DNA of 61,342 nt from Reticulitermes lucifugus. Taxonomy: Eukaryota; Arthropoda; Insecta; Blattodea; Rhinotermitidae. Below the pieces are notes generated by a model. It saw only the letters and a list, made by a program, of their open reading frames with translations, had not been told where the DNA came from and ran no database searches. Positions within the stretch are counted from its first letter, which is position 1. Each line of letters opens with the position of its first letter. Both the position numbers and the translations under genes were made by a program. Shown piece after piece: positions 22,968 through 33,800 of the stretch. The DNA lies in the NCBI GenBank assembly GCA_026260175.1, contig JAKCWW010000849.1, positions 4,973-66,314 on the forward strand. Reading direction: 5' to 3'.

Positions 22968-23003
22968 CTGATGATGGCTGAGATAGTCAGCCGAAACATG
23001 TAG
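22968..23003 (+). ncRNA. Hammerhead-like motif, right arm copy
   Basis: CTGATGA, extra T, 6-bp hairpin GGCTGA/TCAGCC with loop GATAG, GAA, self-complementary ACATGT, predicted cleavage after A23002. Helix I can form between ACTCC (22963-22967) and GCAGT (23003-23007) with one mismatch. Confidence 0.65.
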
Positions 23004-23060
23004 CAGTGTATAATTATTGTGCAGTATTTTGTAATGAAAACTTACATAAGTATATTAACC

Positions 23061-25054
23061 ATTTAAACTAGTGGTAAATATAAGTAAGACCTACTGCAAC
23101 AATGAGAAAGTTTGCGTTCTGCTACAGACTGAATTGGCGTGTTTCCTGTCATTCAAGAAAAGTACTGATTGTTTATTTAAAAACATTAACTGTTACGTTT
23201 TATAGTGGAGATGAACAGTTCTCTGTGAGTTAGGATCCTCAGCCTGGGAACTTTCTAACAAAGATGTTTCAACTTCACGCCCCACACCCTTTCGTCGCAT
23301 AGTGCCTAGGTACGGCTGTAACTTTACATTACCTTTGAAGGGATTGTATGAAAATATATCGAATAGACAGTAAGCATCAGACTGACAGTGAAGACAATAG
23401 GCCATCGCAGAAGAGTGTCTTTCACCTTGTGAACAGTATACGAAGATAAACATGGATGAAGACTTAACTATAAAACATTTACATTGTCACTAATAACAGA
23501 AAAATATTTTTGAGCAAATGCAGTCCGTGCAGTACATACGTCTTCTGAATATACCGTAAAATATGTATTATATCTACACCTCTGGCAACCTGTCTAAACT
23601 TTCAGTAAGGTCATAATTATTCCAGTATGCAAGCCTTGATGATACTCACGCTTTTGATTTTTTTTAATCTTTCTGAATATTAAAAAAACCATAAAATTAT
23701 GGTGGCGTATATGAACACAGGTATATTAGGCGTGAAGAGGACTTTATTGAAAGTTTAAATATGTTTCCAATGGCGTAAATTTAGCACACACTTATGTAAC
23801 TTTCATTAATATTTAATTTCAAAGTTTAATATTAATATTTTATACTATATTTTTGTGTTATGTGGGGCTGTGTATTACATTAATATAACTTCAATAATGT
23901 TTGAAAATGATATAGCTTATTAGCAGTAGTTTAAAATGCAAATATTTGGCCGTTTTAGGATAATGTGAGTGGTGTAAGTTGCATGTGCAACACAACAGCA
24001 ATAATAAGAACACCATCATTTGTAGAGTTATCGATGGATAGTAACGCTAAGTAAACGAATTTAGTTGAAATGTGTTACCTTAATCGTCCACATATATATA
24101 TATATAAATTCAGGTAAATTGAGGACCATTAAACCAAAAGTTTCCAACAGAAATAATTTGTTCCAGCATTGAAACATTCACGCTAAATGTTTAGGCGGAA
24201 TCTGAGCTTAAATTCAAGGGGATAAATGTTCATCCAGTGCCATTTCTATGAAATGAAAATCAAATTTTAGTAATCGAATAAAAAAGCACACACCGATTGT
24301 CCATTATCATTAACGCGCAGCATTCATACTTTCGTCGCTTGTTGCGCAGATCCCATTATCTTCGCTAGAACACAAACTTCAAAGACCTGGCAGGCATCTC
24401 TGGTTGGCTGGTCCAGGGCACACACACACGCAATCAAGTTTCACTAACGATGGAGAGTTTGTTTGAACTACCATAGTGCCTCAAGAACAACTTGTTGGAA
24501 TGTTTAACAGTTATCTCTGAGCAAACGCAAAAGATTACCAGCTGAACCACCAAAGAGTCGATGATGAACAACATCAAGAGGAAGTTATGTTCAATTTCTT
24601 GTTGAGAAGAACAAACCCTATATCATAAAGTTTCGATGCATGACATCACATACGTTGCTGAGTTTGTAGGTGGCAATATTGTTCCGAAATGCTGCAGGCT
24701 AGTAAAAGTACATACGTTACAGGTGAGCTGGATTAGTAGCACTTCCTTCATAAATGCAAGTTTAAGCTGCTGCAAAATAACAGTTATAAAGCACTTTGAA
24801 AGATGATAAACTCAGTCCAAATATTTGGGCACCAACGGTTACACTTTCAGTGCTCAAAATTTTATAAGAATTTTATATCACTTTGTGACTGTCTTCATTA
24901 CTTTTCGTAAGAAACGAGAGGTTTATGTTACAGTCGTGTCGTTGCATTTGTCCGTGCACGTGTCTATCTCTCCTAGTAACTTTTAAACATCTTTAGTGAT
25001 TTTCGTAAAACTAGGTGTGAATACTTTATGTTACTATCACCGTGCATTTTCACT
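23061..25054. other. No recognised gene
   Basis: Very AT-rich in 23460-24110, with an (AT)n run at 24091-24107 and a short (CA)n at 24420. The minus frame at 23193-23453 (86 codons) has no recognised domain. 24900-25050 contains a spaced direct similarity (AGGTGTGAATACTTTATGTT) with 25285-25305, on the far side of the following palindrome. Confidence 0.45.
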
Positions 25055-25128
25055 AATTCAACTTATTTTAGACCAACTAATGCACACGTAAAACCACTTT
25101 TTTTGTAGTTTTATTGTAAAATGTACCC

Positions 25129-25161
25129 CTACATGTGTTTCGATCTTCGGATCATCGTCAG
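25129..25161 (-). ncRNA. Hammerhead-like motif, left arm copy
   Basis: Minus strand CTGACGA, extra T, GATCC/GATC-type hairpin, GAAACACATGTAG. Helix I of 3 bp (CCC/GGG). AATAAA lies downstream on the same strand. Confidence 0.6.
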
Positions 25162-25181
25162 GGGCTTTTTTTAAAAAAACC

Positions 25182-25214
25182 CTGACGATGATCCGAGGAT
25201 CGAAACACGTGTAG
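25182..25214 (+). ncRNA. Hammerhead-like motif, right arm copy
   Basis: CTGACGA, extra T, hairpin GATCC/GGATC, GAA, self-complementary ACACGTGT, predicted cleavage after A25213. AATAAA at 25228-25233. Confidence 0.62.
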
Positions 25215-25287
25215 GGGTACATTTTACAATAAAAACTACAAAAAAGTGGTTTTACGTGTGCATTAGTTGGTGTAAAATAAATTGAAT

Positions 25288-28035
25288 AGGTATGAATATC
25301 TTGCTACCAGACACCCGCCAAAGAACATAGAAATCGCACTCAATCTGTATTTATCATTCTACCTGTGTCTGTGAAATTTTGTACGGGGACATAAAGTGAG
25401 ATTTCACGTCTTTGCGGTGATGTGTCTCCTGGTTTGACACCATGTAGTCTGGTAAGTAGGTACCAATGCTTTGATGGAATGTACTGCTTTCATCTCATGG
25501 TATAAAACGGAGACATTGTGTCCTTCCATAAGGGTTTTATTAGGTTACCAAACTGTACGGTGTCATAACCCCAAAGGCCGCAGTAAGAACGGCATTGAGC
25601 ATATCTTAAAAGCATCTACATTATGTGAAATAGTTTTATACATTCACGATTAAGAAACGGCGTCGATGCGAAAGTTTTAGAGATTATGTCTGATAAATTT
25701 AATGTAATCGGAGTTGCTGCCAATGAAAATTAAGGACAGAAATTCATTGCTAATTCAGTAATTATTCATTTAACACACAAACTGAGTGGCAGAGTGGAGA
25801 GTTGGCATAATGTTACATGAGTTGGTACATGCGTGTAATTACCCCTAGACTTGAGGCAGTTAATATAACCTGATTTTGCCTGGACTTTTTCCCTGATAAT
25901 ACGTGCAGCATGGATGTCAAAGCGGTCGCTCTCATGTTGTGTAGGCCTGAACTGTAATCCTGCAGATGAAGTACATTTTATTATTATTATATTATTATTA
26001 TTATTATTTCTTACCATCTTTATGTAGGGTATTTACAATTATGTACTTGAAACAAACCATATTTGCTTTCTGTGGTGGCAATTATACTAATTGACAGGTG
26101 CTGCTATCCTGCGCCATCTTTGGGAGTTATGGCCATTTTGCCAACTTACCCCTGTAGCCAACTAGCCCCCCTCTCCCCTATACAGTGCTATTTCCCATGA
26201 TAAAGATTTTGTACTTTTACATTAGTACTTTCCGAATTATGTGTGCAGTGCCCATTATTATGTTTTCTCTTGTCACCGGCCTTTTCTCCCTGGAACTTCT
26301 CTTGAACCAACGGTGATCCCCACCACTCAGCCTTCAAGTTTCAGACTGCCGTACTTTCCGTAATATGTGTGATGTTCCAAATATAGCTGTCTTGTGTGGT
26401 GAATCTATTGAAAGTTTTCCTGTTATAACTTTCAAATTTTTCTTTAAACCTTTTGTTACTATTCCGGTGCCTCCAATTATTACCCTATAACCATACATTT
26501 CATGTTCCACTTTCGTTGTATCTCTACACATAAACCCCTGGAATTTATTTTCTTTTCTGCCTCCTTTTGCGTCACATTTCTGTCCGCTGGTATTAACACA
26601 ACTATCAGTATGCATGTTTTCTCTTTTTTGTTTTTAATTATTATATGTGGCCTATGTGCCGTAACTTTATTATTGAAAATACGACGTGTGACTATTACAT
26701 AATGAGACTGCACGCGCAACTCCTGTCCTTGATCGTTGATCGCCAGAAGTAAATACGTGCTAGTTATTGTTGAAACTTTCCCCGCTTGCTTACCAAACCC
26801 GCTACGTTGACGTAAGTTCGGTTAACACCTTTTTATAAACATTTTTGTAACTTGCCGCGATGGTGTTTGATAACAAGAATTGAGCAACAAGTGAAAATCA
26901 AATTTCTTATGAAACGGAATAAATCTGCCGCAGAAACCTTCAGTTTCTCAGTGTATTTGATAATAAAACGGTATAATTCCCAGGGAGAAAGAATTTCTAT
27001 ATTTATACGCCTGTCGATATGTTTTTAAAGACTTTTTAGTATTTTACAGTTGTGTCTGCATGCAGCGTGGGCCGATGAAAAAGTACAGAATTCTGAAGGG
27101 GAAACCAATTGGAAAGCTATTTCTTGGGAAGCAGAGTTGAGGGTTAAAGGAGAGGGCTAGTATGAATTTAACATAAATGCCTTGTGAGGATGTGAATTTT
27201 TTGGGTTCAGTCGGGATTCTCCTGAGGATTATGTTTTTGAGGTTGTTAGTAATAGGCCTAAATTGGAATAGACAATGTCATCTTTTGGTTGGTGGATGTC
27301 GTAGGCGACTTATTTATTTGGAAAGGGGACTTGATATTGATAGTTTGAGAGGGTAGGACGGAAGAGGAGTTGAACTATAAGAGATCATGTCGAAGGGGAA
27401 TCCCCCTTTCCTGACTAAAGCCGGAACCCCAGCGTCGCATTTACTCGTCACCATCTTATGGCTGAGTGGAATGGTTGATGGTGGTGAGATTGGCTTGCCA
27501 GCAAAATACGTAGTAGAAACGTTCTCTGCCTTAGACTCCTCTATCTCTTCTCTTTTACGAACAACTTAATTTCGCGACACGATTGAAGTATAGTAACTCC
27601 GAACTTTGGCGTTTCGTATGACCGTGCTCATGCCAGTAGTTGCGAACACTTCTTTAGAATGTGGCTCAAGAGCTAATTGTAATTACAGAGAGTACCATGA
27701 ATACATTTCCATTAAGACCTTTTCAAAATGCGAGTTTAAACCTGCTCTGTTATTTAACAAGCAACACACAAAGAATCCCCCCCACCCCTCTCCTCATTCG
27801 TCTGACATGTAGAGCAGGAGACAAACAAATAGCGTACTACAGCTTTCAATTTGGTTAGGAAATCATGCAATTCAAACATGTCTGTCCGACTACGGATGTT
27901 GTTCCCACACTTGTGTCTTGTTTGTCGTACTTTAACAGGGGAGAATGCTGCAAACTTGAAACTAATTTCAGACGTACCCACGAACGGAATGAATATCGCC
28001 CTTTTTTCTGCCGGTGAAAGCTGCGTCATTGGTGA
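25288..28035. other. No recognised gene; (ATT)n at 25978-26008
   Basis: Long stretch with only short frames (for example 26334-26719 on both strands, 27387-27569, 27606-28108). None shows a domain, and the last group overlaps the following SINE. The ATT microsatellite is interrupted once. Confidence 0.45.
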
Positions 28036-28317
28036 TCTTAAGTTCACCCTAGAACAGGCCATGAAGGCGCAGAGGGGGTATAGAGGCATAGCTCTACTCT
28101 TTCTTTAACCTCGGCGCGCTAGATGAGGGTCGGTGGGCAACGCCACGCCCCGGCCGTTTTACCGCTGGGAAAGAGACCCGGTATCCATTGTACAGGAGGC
28201 TGGGTGGGCCCCAGGGCCGGTCTGGACGGATGCGAAAAATCTCGCACACCCGGGATTCGATTCCCGGACCGTCCAGCCCCTAGCGAGTCGCTATACCGAC
28301 TGCGCTATCCCGGCTTA
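28036..28317 (-). repeat. SINE-C, well preserved, full length
   Basis: The minus strand starts GCCGGGATAGCGCAGTCGG (A box), then GGGAATCGAATCCCGGG (B box) and GACCGGCCCTGGGGCCCACC. It ends GGCCTGTTCTAGGGTGAAC, like the copy at 21638. The TTTACC tail is replaced by TTAAGATCACC. Frames on both strands are shadows of the SINE. Confidence 0.87.
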
Positions 28318-28881
28318 CCATCATTTGTGCGACTGATGTTTAGCTAAAATGCCATTAAATCTTATCTGGTGTCTTTTAAAATCCTCATATGTGTGCCGTG
28401 TTACAGCTCCTTCTGAACATACTTGTCAACACGGATCAGATTTTCGATGTAGCAACCCGAAATACTGCTGACAATTAAGTTAAGAAATTCGAAATATTGT
28501 ATATTTCTCAAACTACGTCCAGTAATTGTATAATTATTATTCAGTTAATCCGGTAGAAGTTCAAATTGTACTCGTAGCCTTAATTTTTCCCAAATAACTG
28601 TTCGCAATTTTTGAGCATGTAGGCTCCAACACTGGCAGCGGCACGTTGCAATGACGCCTCATGTCACGTTGTTTCCATACTGCTGCGATTGGTGAGAGTA
28701 CTGCCATAGCGCACACGACAGCACGACGGCACACAGTGAAATTGTGTCCTTGATGCGTCCGTCGCTTTTGTGACAGATTGCTGAAATATTTGAATTCTGG
28801 TGCAGTTAATGAAATAAAAGACGCTGATACACGAAGGAAATACACACTACAGATATTAAAATGCACACATGTTGGTCAGAA
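28318..28881. other. No recognised feature
   Basis: AT-rich. The 101-codon minus frame at 28561-28866 has no recognised domain. Confidence 0.45.
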
Positions 28882-29125
28882 GGCTTAGAGACTACTTGGA
28901 GACATGGGACTCTATAGGACGACTATATTAAGACTGATATTATGTAAATAGTGTATCAGGTAGGTAGGTAGGATCTGTTTGGAGGAGAGGATGTTGTGAA
29001 CACGTTGATGAATATTTAGTTTCCATAAAATGTGACGTATTCCATGACTAGATGAGCGACTGTTACCTTCTCAAGGCGGGCTATGCTCCATGAAGTTTGG
29101 TCTTTTAAGACTGAAACTCAAAAGT
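28882..29125 (+). repeat. LINE-x fragment, coding tail and 3' UTR, decayed
   Basis: GAGACTACTTGGAGACATGG corresponds to the RPLGRPR region of better copies. It is followed by TATTAAGACTGATAT, GTTGTGAACACGTTGATGAA and TTCCATAAAATGTGACGTAT, then TCTCAAGG and GCTCCATGAAG. This is the order of the LINE-x end at 55010-55322, with an internal deletion. Confidence 0.6.
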
Positions 29126-29134
29126 TAAGCACAG

Positions 29135-29395
29135 CACCATTAATGCATACGGGAGGAGAGGAGGAATAGTTCCACGCATCTTAACCTCGGCCCTACATTG
29201 AGGTGAGTCGCCTGATTTACATCCCAACCGCTTTACCCGGGTAAAGATCTTTCTGTAACCTTTGGATAGGAGGCTCAGTGGGTCCGACATATTCTGGCCG
29301 CTTATGGAGAAGACAATATCCCTTGATGCTGCTTGGAATTGAACCCAGATTCCGCGGTCGTCCAGCGTGGGTGCTAAACTGCAGAGAGAATGGTG
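29135..29395 (-). repeat. SINE-C copy, diverged
   Basis: Minus strand: GGGTTCAATTCC (B box), GACCCACTGAGCCTCCTATC, GGTAAAGCGGTTGGGATG, GACTCACCTCAATGTAGGGC, CGAGGTTAAGATG. The A box is eroded. It lies just past the LINE-x fragment. Confidence 0.75.
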
Positions 29396-30208
29396 GAATT
29401 GATTGAATTGACCCGGCAGAATGGGTTACTGTATTACAGTTTGAGTTTTGCATTGCTATAACCATGTTCAGGAAGCTGCGTACTAAAACGGACATTACCG
29501 TCAGCCTCCGCCTGTCTGATCCTGAAAATGAGTTTCTACCGAGAGAGGTAGGCCTCAGTTCTAAGTTAAAAATGCTTATTGAATAACGTGGTATAAGCAA
29601 TTAATTGCACGGAATTCAGTGTTGCGGTATTGTGAATATTGGCACTGTCTCTTATGCAGAACGTGTCGGGTTCGATTCTCTGTCACAATGCAGGCTTGCC
29701 AAACCTCGAGGAAAATATTAGGGGGTTATCTTAAAAGGGGTTACATGCTTACCGATTCATCTTCCATAATCATCCTCCAGTTGTTACATTATATAATGTG
29801 AACTTTAAAGAAACTTATCAAGTGAAATAAGAAACTAATTCTGTATGGGGAATAGCAGACAGTGACAAAAACTGTATTGATTTGAAAAGAATAAGTTCAC
29901 CCCTTATGAAAAGAGGGTTCGCGACTAAGCCTGTGGTATTTGTGGAGCAGATTTTTTTCGTTTGCTCAGCCATTCCACAAGTAGATCCCTGTGTGATTAC
30001 AGCTTACGGTATGTACGTGGCAGGTTTTAATTTCCAAATATTTGATTTGAGGTTAGCTTCAGAGACACTTAAGCTCTAAACCATTACGATGCTTCCCATG
30101 ATTTATGTCCTCGCTGCTTCCCCTCAGCAGATATAGCTTACTGTCGTCATATTAAGGAAACCAATATAAAAAATAAATTATCTTCGTTAATTGATATTTA
30201 TGTAGGCG
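29396..30208. other. No recognised feature
   Basis: Contains GGGTTCGATTCTCTG near 29669, a B-box-like string, but no A box at the right distance. The frames at 29619 and 29882 are not credible genes. Confidence 0.45.
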
Positions 30209-30219
30209 TATATATTTCA

Positions 30220-30451
30220 CTCTCACTGGAATTTTTCACTGACATAATCGTTTCGGTCGCACTATGGCCCTGGGGTCGCCTCAGCNNNNNNNNNNNNNNN
30301 NNNNNNNNNNNNNNNNNNNNNNNNNNNNNNNNNNNNNNNNNNNNNNNNNNNNNNNNNNNNNNNNNNNNNNNNNNNNNNNNNNNNNNGGAGCCTCGACCTC
30401 CTGGAGCCCTAAGGGCCTGCCAAGGCCTGTAATGGGATTGCTTTACCATTT
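30220..30451 (+). repeat. SINE-D copy with assembly gap inside
   Basis: Left part GGAATTTTTCACTGACATAA, CGGTCGCACTATGGCCCTGG. After the gap GGAGCCTCGACCTCCTGGAG, GGCCTGTAATGGGATTGCTT, TACC. Both parts match the minus-strand element at 43298-43549. The flanks TATATATTTCA at 30209-30219 and 30452-30462 are identical, an 11-bp target site duplication. Confidence 0.82.
30286..30386. other. Assembly gap, 101 N
   Basis: Run of N within the SINE-D copy. By comparison with 43298-43549 the missing part should be about 106 bp. Confidence 0.98.
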
Positions 30452-30462
30452 TATATATTTCA

Positions 30463-32274
30463 TTCTGAGTTCTTAACATTGCCTCTTGAATTACGTAGAT
30501 CTAAATACCAGCAGGATGAATAATGCGTTAGAATCAAACCACCTTTTTATCAGATTTTATGGCTTCAAGTTTTATGAAATACGAAACATATGTTTTTGTT
30601 TGTATTTTTGGCTGTGACGTCTTCTGATATAGGAAAATTTTAATGAACAAGTGATTATTTTGTAACTCCTGATGTGATCGCTACAACAAATGCTTATAGC
30701 TACAGCACGCAGCAAATAAACTGCAGCTAATGTCGAGATCAATGATCCGAGACTGTGCTCCGTTGTACCGTGAAGTTCGGCATGTATTCTTCCCAACTCC
30801 TGTAATTTTACAGGTCGGCGTTCTGTTAAGTTACGTTATCCAGAGCAAAGCCATGGCCATTAATTATGTACAAAGTTGGTGGGGATACTAACGTTTTTAG
30901 GGAAACGTCGATTTGGCGATGGTCGTCATGGGTTCTTAGCACAGAGTCAATAGATTTAACACACATTGGTATTTTATGTCTGTTAATAACTTATTCTTTA
31001 CACACATATATCATTTTAAGGTTTAAAAATTGTTACGTATTATCAACACTCAATAAAGTCTCAACTTCCTGTGCCCGTTTGTAACTTTTTTCGATACGGT
31101 GGATATTTAATGAAATGCTAAAAGAAACTAATCTCTGGCTTTTGAAATTAATGCCTCATTCACCGTGCACTCATATAAATTCAATAAAGATCAACACATT
31201 AGTAATTCTATGTACTTTTGGCATGGAATAACGTACAAGAGATTGGGTAATGCTGGGGCATTTTATGTAAATTTTGACAATAAGTCATTTTACAGATCTA
31301 CTGTGCAATAGGTCAGCTGACATACGATAATATTTTAAATGTAATACGTGAGGAATATCTGTTTTGTATTCTGCATGTGCTCCATGATGCCCGTTCAGCC
31401 TGGCCGAAACATGTAACAGGACTGTTAAACTAAAGTTTGTGTTCCACGGTATACTCGTATTGTGTAAATTTTTGGTGCTTCTTGAACATTAACTCTGACA
31501 CTCCGCAAAGTGAGCACGATCGTAAAATTAGCCTTTGTTTGTGCCAGTAGATTTGTAAAGGAAGTGAACTGACGCAAAGACCAACGCGGCATAAAAAATT
31601 AACGAAGGAAGCTTTCATTAAATACGTATTTGGGCTACTCGAATTTGAATACACCAGTGGCCCCCATCGTTTTTCGAATATGAGGACCTCATCCTAACTT
31701 ATAAAATATTCGCGGACCCACACCTATTGATAGTTGTACTATAATTTACGTTGAGAAAATAGGTAATGAAAGAAACTTGTTATAAACTCAGAACCGTTAT
31801 AAATCGGTTTTCGTTTTATTCACCACAATGTTAATGAGCAGAAGAAACCAAACGCTGTTTGGAGAGGCAGATCTTTCTGCGAATTTATGTGAATTATCTA
31901 CACCTTGAAATTATCTTAGTGCTTTCGGGCTTCACGGTTCACAGGTTGACAACCACTGACATTCACGTTGTGACTCTTATTTATAAATAAATCCTATCTC
32001 TATAAAACATAAAATGTCGTGACCTCACTTCCAGCTACGTCGTTCCATGCTGCAAAACGTAGCCTGAAGACGGAGTGTTTAAATTATGTTAAATTATCCT
32101 TCAGACACAGGATGGAAACGACAGAAGAAAATTAAAATTACCTTCATGAAAATTTAAGCTAAGATTACATTCTGGCAGTGGTTCCTGCCTCCAATTCAGA
32201 ATCTTATATCTTCCCCTCTGCTGTCTAATGATGTAATGAACAAAATGGGTCATACATAGCTACATTTTCCCGTT
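30463..32274. other. No gene; one decayed ribozyme-like motif near 31383
   Basis: AT-rich. The short frames at 30572-31084 and 31430-31654 show no domain. Confidence 0.45.
31383..31415 (+). ncRNA. Decayed hammerhead-like motif
   Basis: CATGATGCCC..GGCCGAAACATGTAA keeps the GAAACATGTA end and a short GCC/GGC pairing. The first box is incomplete (ATGATG). Confidence 0.35.
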
Positions 32275-32770
32275 GCTTTATATATAGCTATGAAACTTGG
32301 TGTCTTGCAGTAAGGAAGAACATGTTGAGGGTGTTTGAGAATGGGATCCTGAGGAGGATATCTGGACCTGAGGGAAACGAATTGACAGTAAGATTGAGAA
32401 ATTTTCAAGAGCTTCGTAACTTATTTTAACAACACATAATATTAAGTTAATAACTTCGCTTAATATTAGATCTGTAGGAAATGTAATTTTTATGTGGGAG
32501 AGATCAACGTATAGAAAGGCGAAAAAATAACTTTGAAGGTAATATTGATGTGGATCTTCATGTATTCCAGTTTGAGAGTGCAGACTGGATTCTGTGGTAG
32601 TGCTTCTGAACACGGTAATGGATTTTAATATTATATATCTTCCGTGCAATTGTCTTATATACACACATTTAAGAAATAAAGGTTACTGCAGTTAGTTTGA
32701 AATAAATTTGTGTACACGGTAATGAATCTTCCGGTTCCATAAATGTCGGGTAACATTTTTTACCAGCTGA
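32275..32770 (+). pseudogene. LINE-x fragment, longest coding remnant
   Basis: YSYETWCLAVRKNMLRVFEN and GILRRISGPEGNE follow the YGCETWTL...RLRVFENKVLRKIFGP pattern found near the C-terminus of non-LTR retrotransposon ORF2 proteins, after the reverse transcriptase. Then come NELTVRLRNFQELRNL (counterpart of NDLYSSPN), decayed sequence, and a 3' UTR with TAATGAATCTTCCGGTTCCA at 32721. Several stops and frameshifts break it. A 128-codon minus frame at 32278-32664 is its antisense shadow. Confidence 0.7.
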
Positions 32771-33682
32771 GCGGTTCTGTCTGTCAGTACGTCGTGGGTT
32801 CCTTGCATTTAATTAAAAAACAAAAGACATATTCGTATTTACTCAGTTTTAACCCGCATGAGGCCCAGTGAAGGATTTTTATGAATATCACAAGCTATAA
32901 ACACAACGTCACGTGTAATTAGAAACTTGGGTTTATGTTTAATCGACCACAGTGTAGCAGTTTGTAAGCCTGCGTGACCTGTGCGTGCCGTCGGTCCTAT
33001 TATAGCTACACTGAACAGATTTAGATATTATGTTCGCAGTTGGTCATTAACTTTAATTATAGGAACTTATTTAATATTAAACCGGCAATGCTGATACTGT
33101 ACTGCTGTGAGCCCCACTATTTTGTTTGACAGTGATATATACCGGAGACTGGAATTGCATGAGCAGGCTACGTATATTCGTAATCACATCTCTGAGAATT
33201 TCTGCGTGCATTTTAAAATTTTTAGCGAATATACTGGTTGTAACCATGACAGTTCTGTGGAACGAATACTCGGCCATCTACAGGCAGTAAGTGAACTGTA
33301 AAACAACATATAGGCCTACTACCGTGTGTGGTTTATTTATAGGAATACAGTGTCAGTAATAGATTTTTGGAATTTTAAATATGCTGTTGTAATGAACACA
33401 GAATTTCGGTAAGAGGATTCATGTCAGCCCCTAACAATGAAATTACTTATGGGATATGACGTCGTGCAAATTGCGATATAGGTGCGGACATTTCTGAGGA
33501 GCTTGCTGTCGGAACTACCATGATGTTGGAGGCACCAACTGATACCTTCATGCCAGGCTACACGGCTTTATATTCCTGAAGACTGGAGACTTCATAAGAA
33601 TCTACGACAGGACCTCGCATTTCTCAAATTATTGTTTATAAATAAGTAGTTCACACTTTGAAACTATATAAATCTGGAGGAT
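32771..33682. other. No recognised feature
   Basis: AT-rich. Short frames on both strands at 33077-33301 overlap each other. Confidence 0.5.
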
Positions 33683-33800
33683 GTGAAGTTCTCGCAGCGG
33701 TTTTGATGAAGGTTTAAGTCTTCTGGGTTCTTATTGGACTTCTTGACTCTATAAATGTGGAGGCACTACGCTCCTCCGAAACGTCTGTTCCTGTTTACCA
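33683..33800 (+). repeat. E2 snapback fragment with hammerhead-like motif
   Basis: GTTCTCGCAGCGGTTTTGAT, AAGTCTTCTGGG is the E2 outer end (compare 53487 and the reverse of 60880-60935). A motif follows with hairpin GGAGG/CCTCC, then CGAAACGTCTG. The first box is lost (TCTATAAATG). This is a collapsed copy in which one arm is mostly deleted. Confidence 0.6.

Larger units (their letters stand above)
22743..23060. mobile_element. 318-bp snapback palindrome with hammerhead-like motifs
   Basis: Arms of about 130-150 bp. The left includes CACTGCACAATAAATTTATA and CTACATGTTTCGGCTGACTA. The right includes GATAGTCAGCCGAAACATG and TAGCAGTGTATAATTATTGT. The loop near 22900-22935 itself can pair (CATCGTG/CACGATG). 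Motif cores lie at 22827-22863 (minus) and 22968-23003 (plus), and their 5' sides point to the palindrome centre. Confidence 0.8.
25055..25287. mobile_element. 233-bp near-perfect snapback palindrome
   Basis: The left arm has GACCAACTAATGCACACGTA, GTAAAATGTACCCCTACATG and TCGGATCATCGTCAGG. The right arm mirrors it with CCTGACGATGATCCGAGG, TGTAGGGGTACATTTTAC, TGGTTTTACGTGTGCAT and TAGTTGG, with only a few mismatches over about 105 bp. The centre is a short T7/A7 run. The high arm identity suggests a recent origin or arm homogenisation. AGGTGTGAATACTTTATG-type sequence occurs on both outer sides, as if the palindrome interrupted or duplicated its host sequence. Confidence 0.85.

Noticed and set aside
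32278-32664. 128-codon minus-strand gene
   Set aside because: It is the antisense of a LINE-x coding remnant that reads sensibly on the plus strand.
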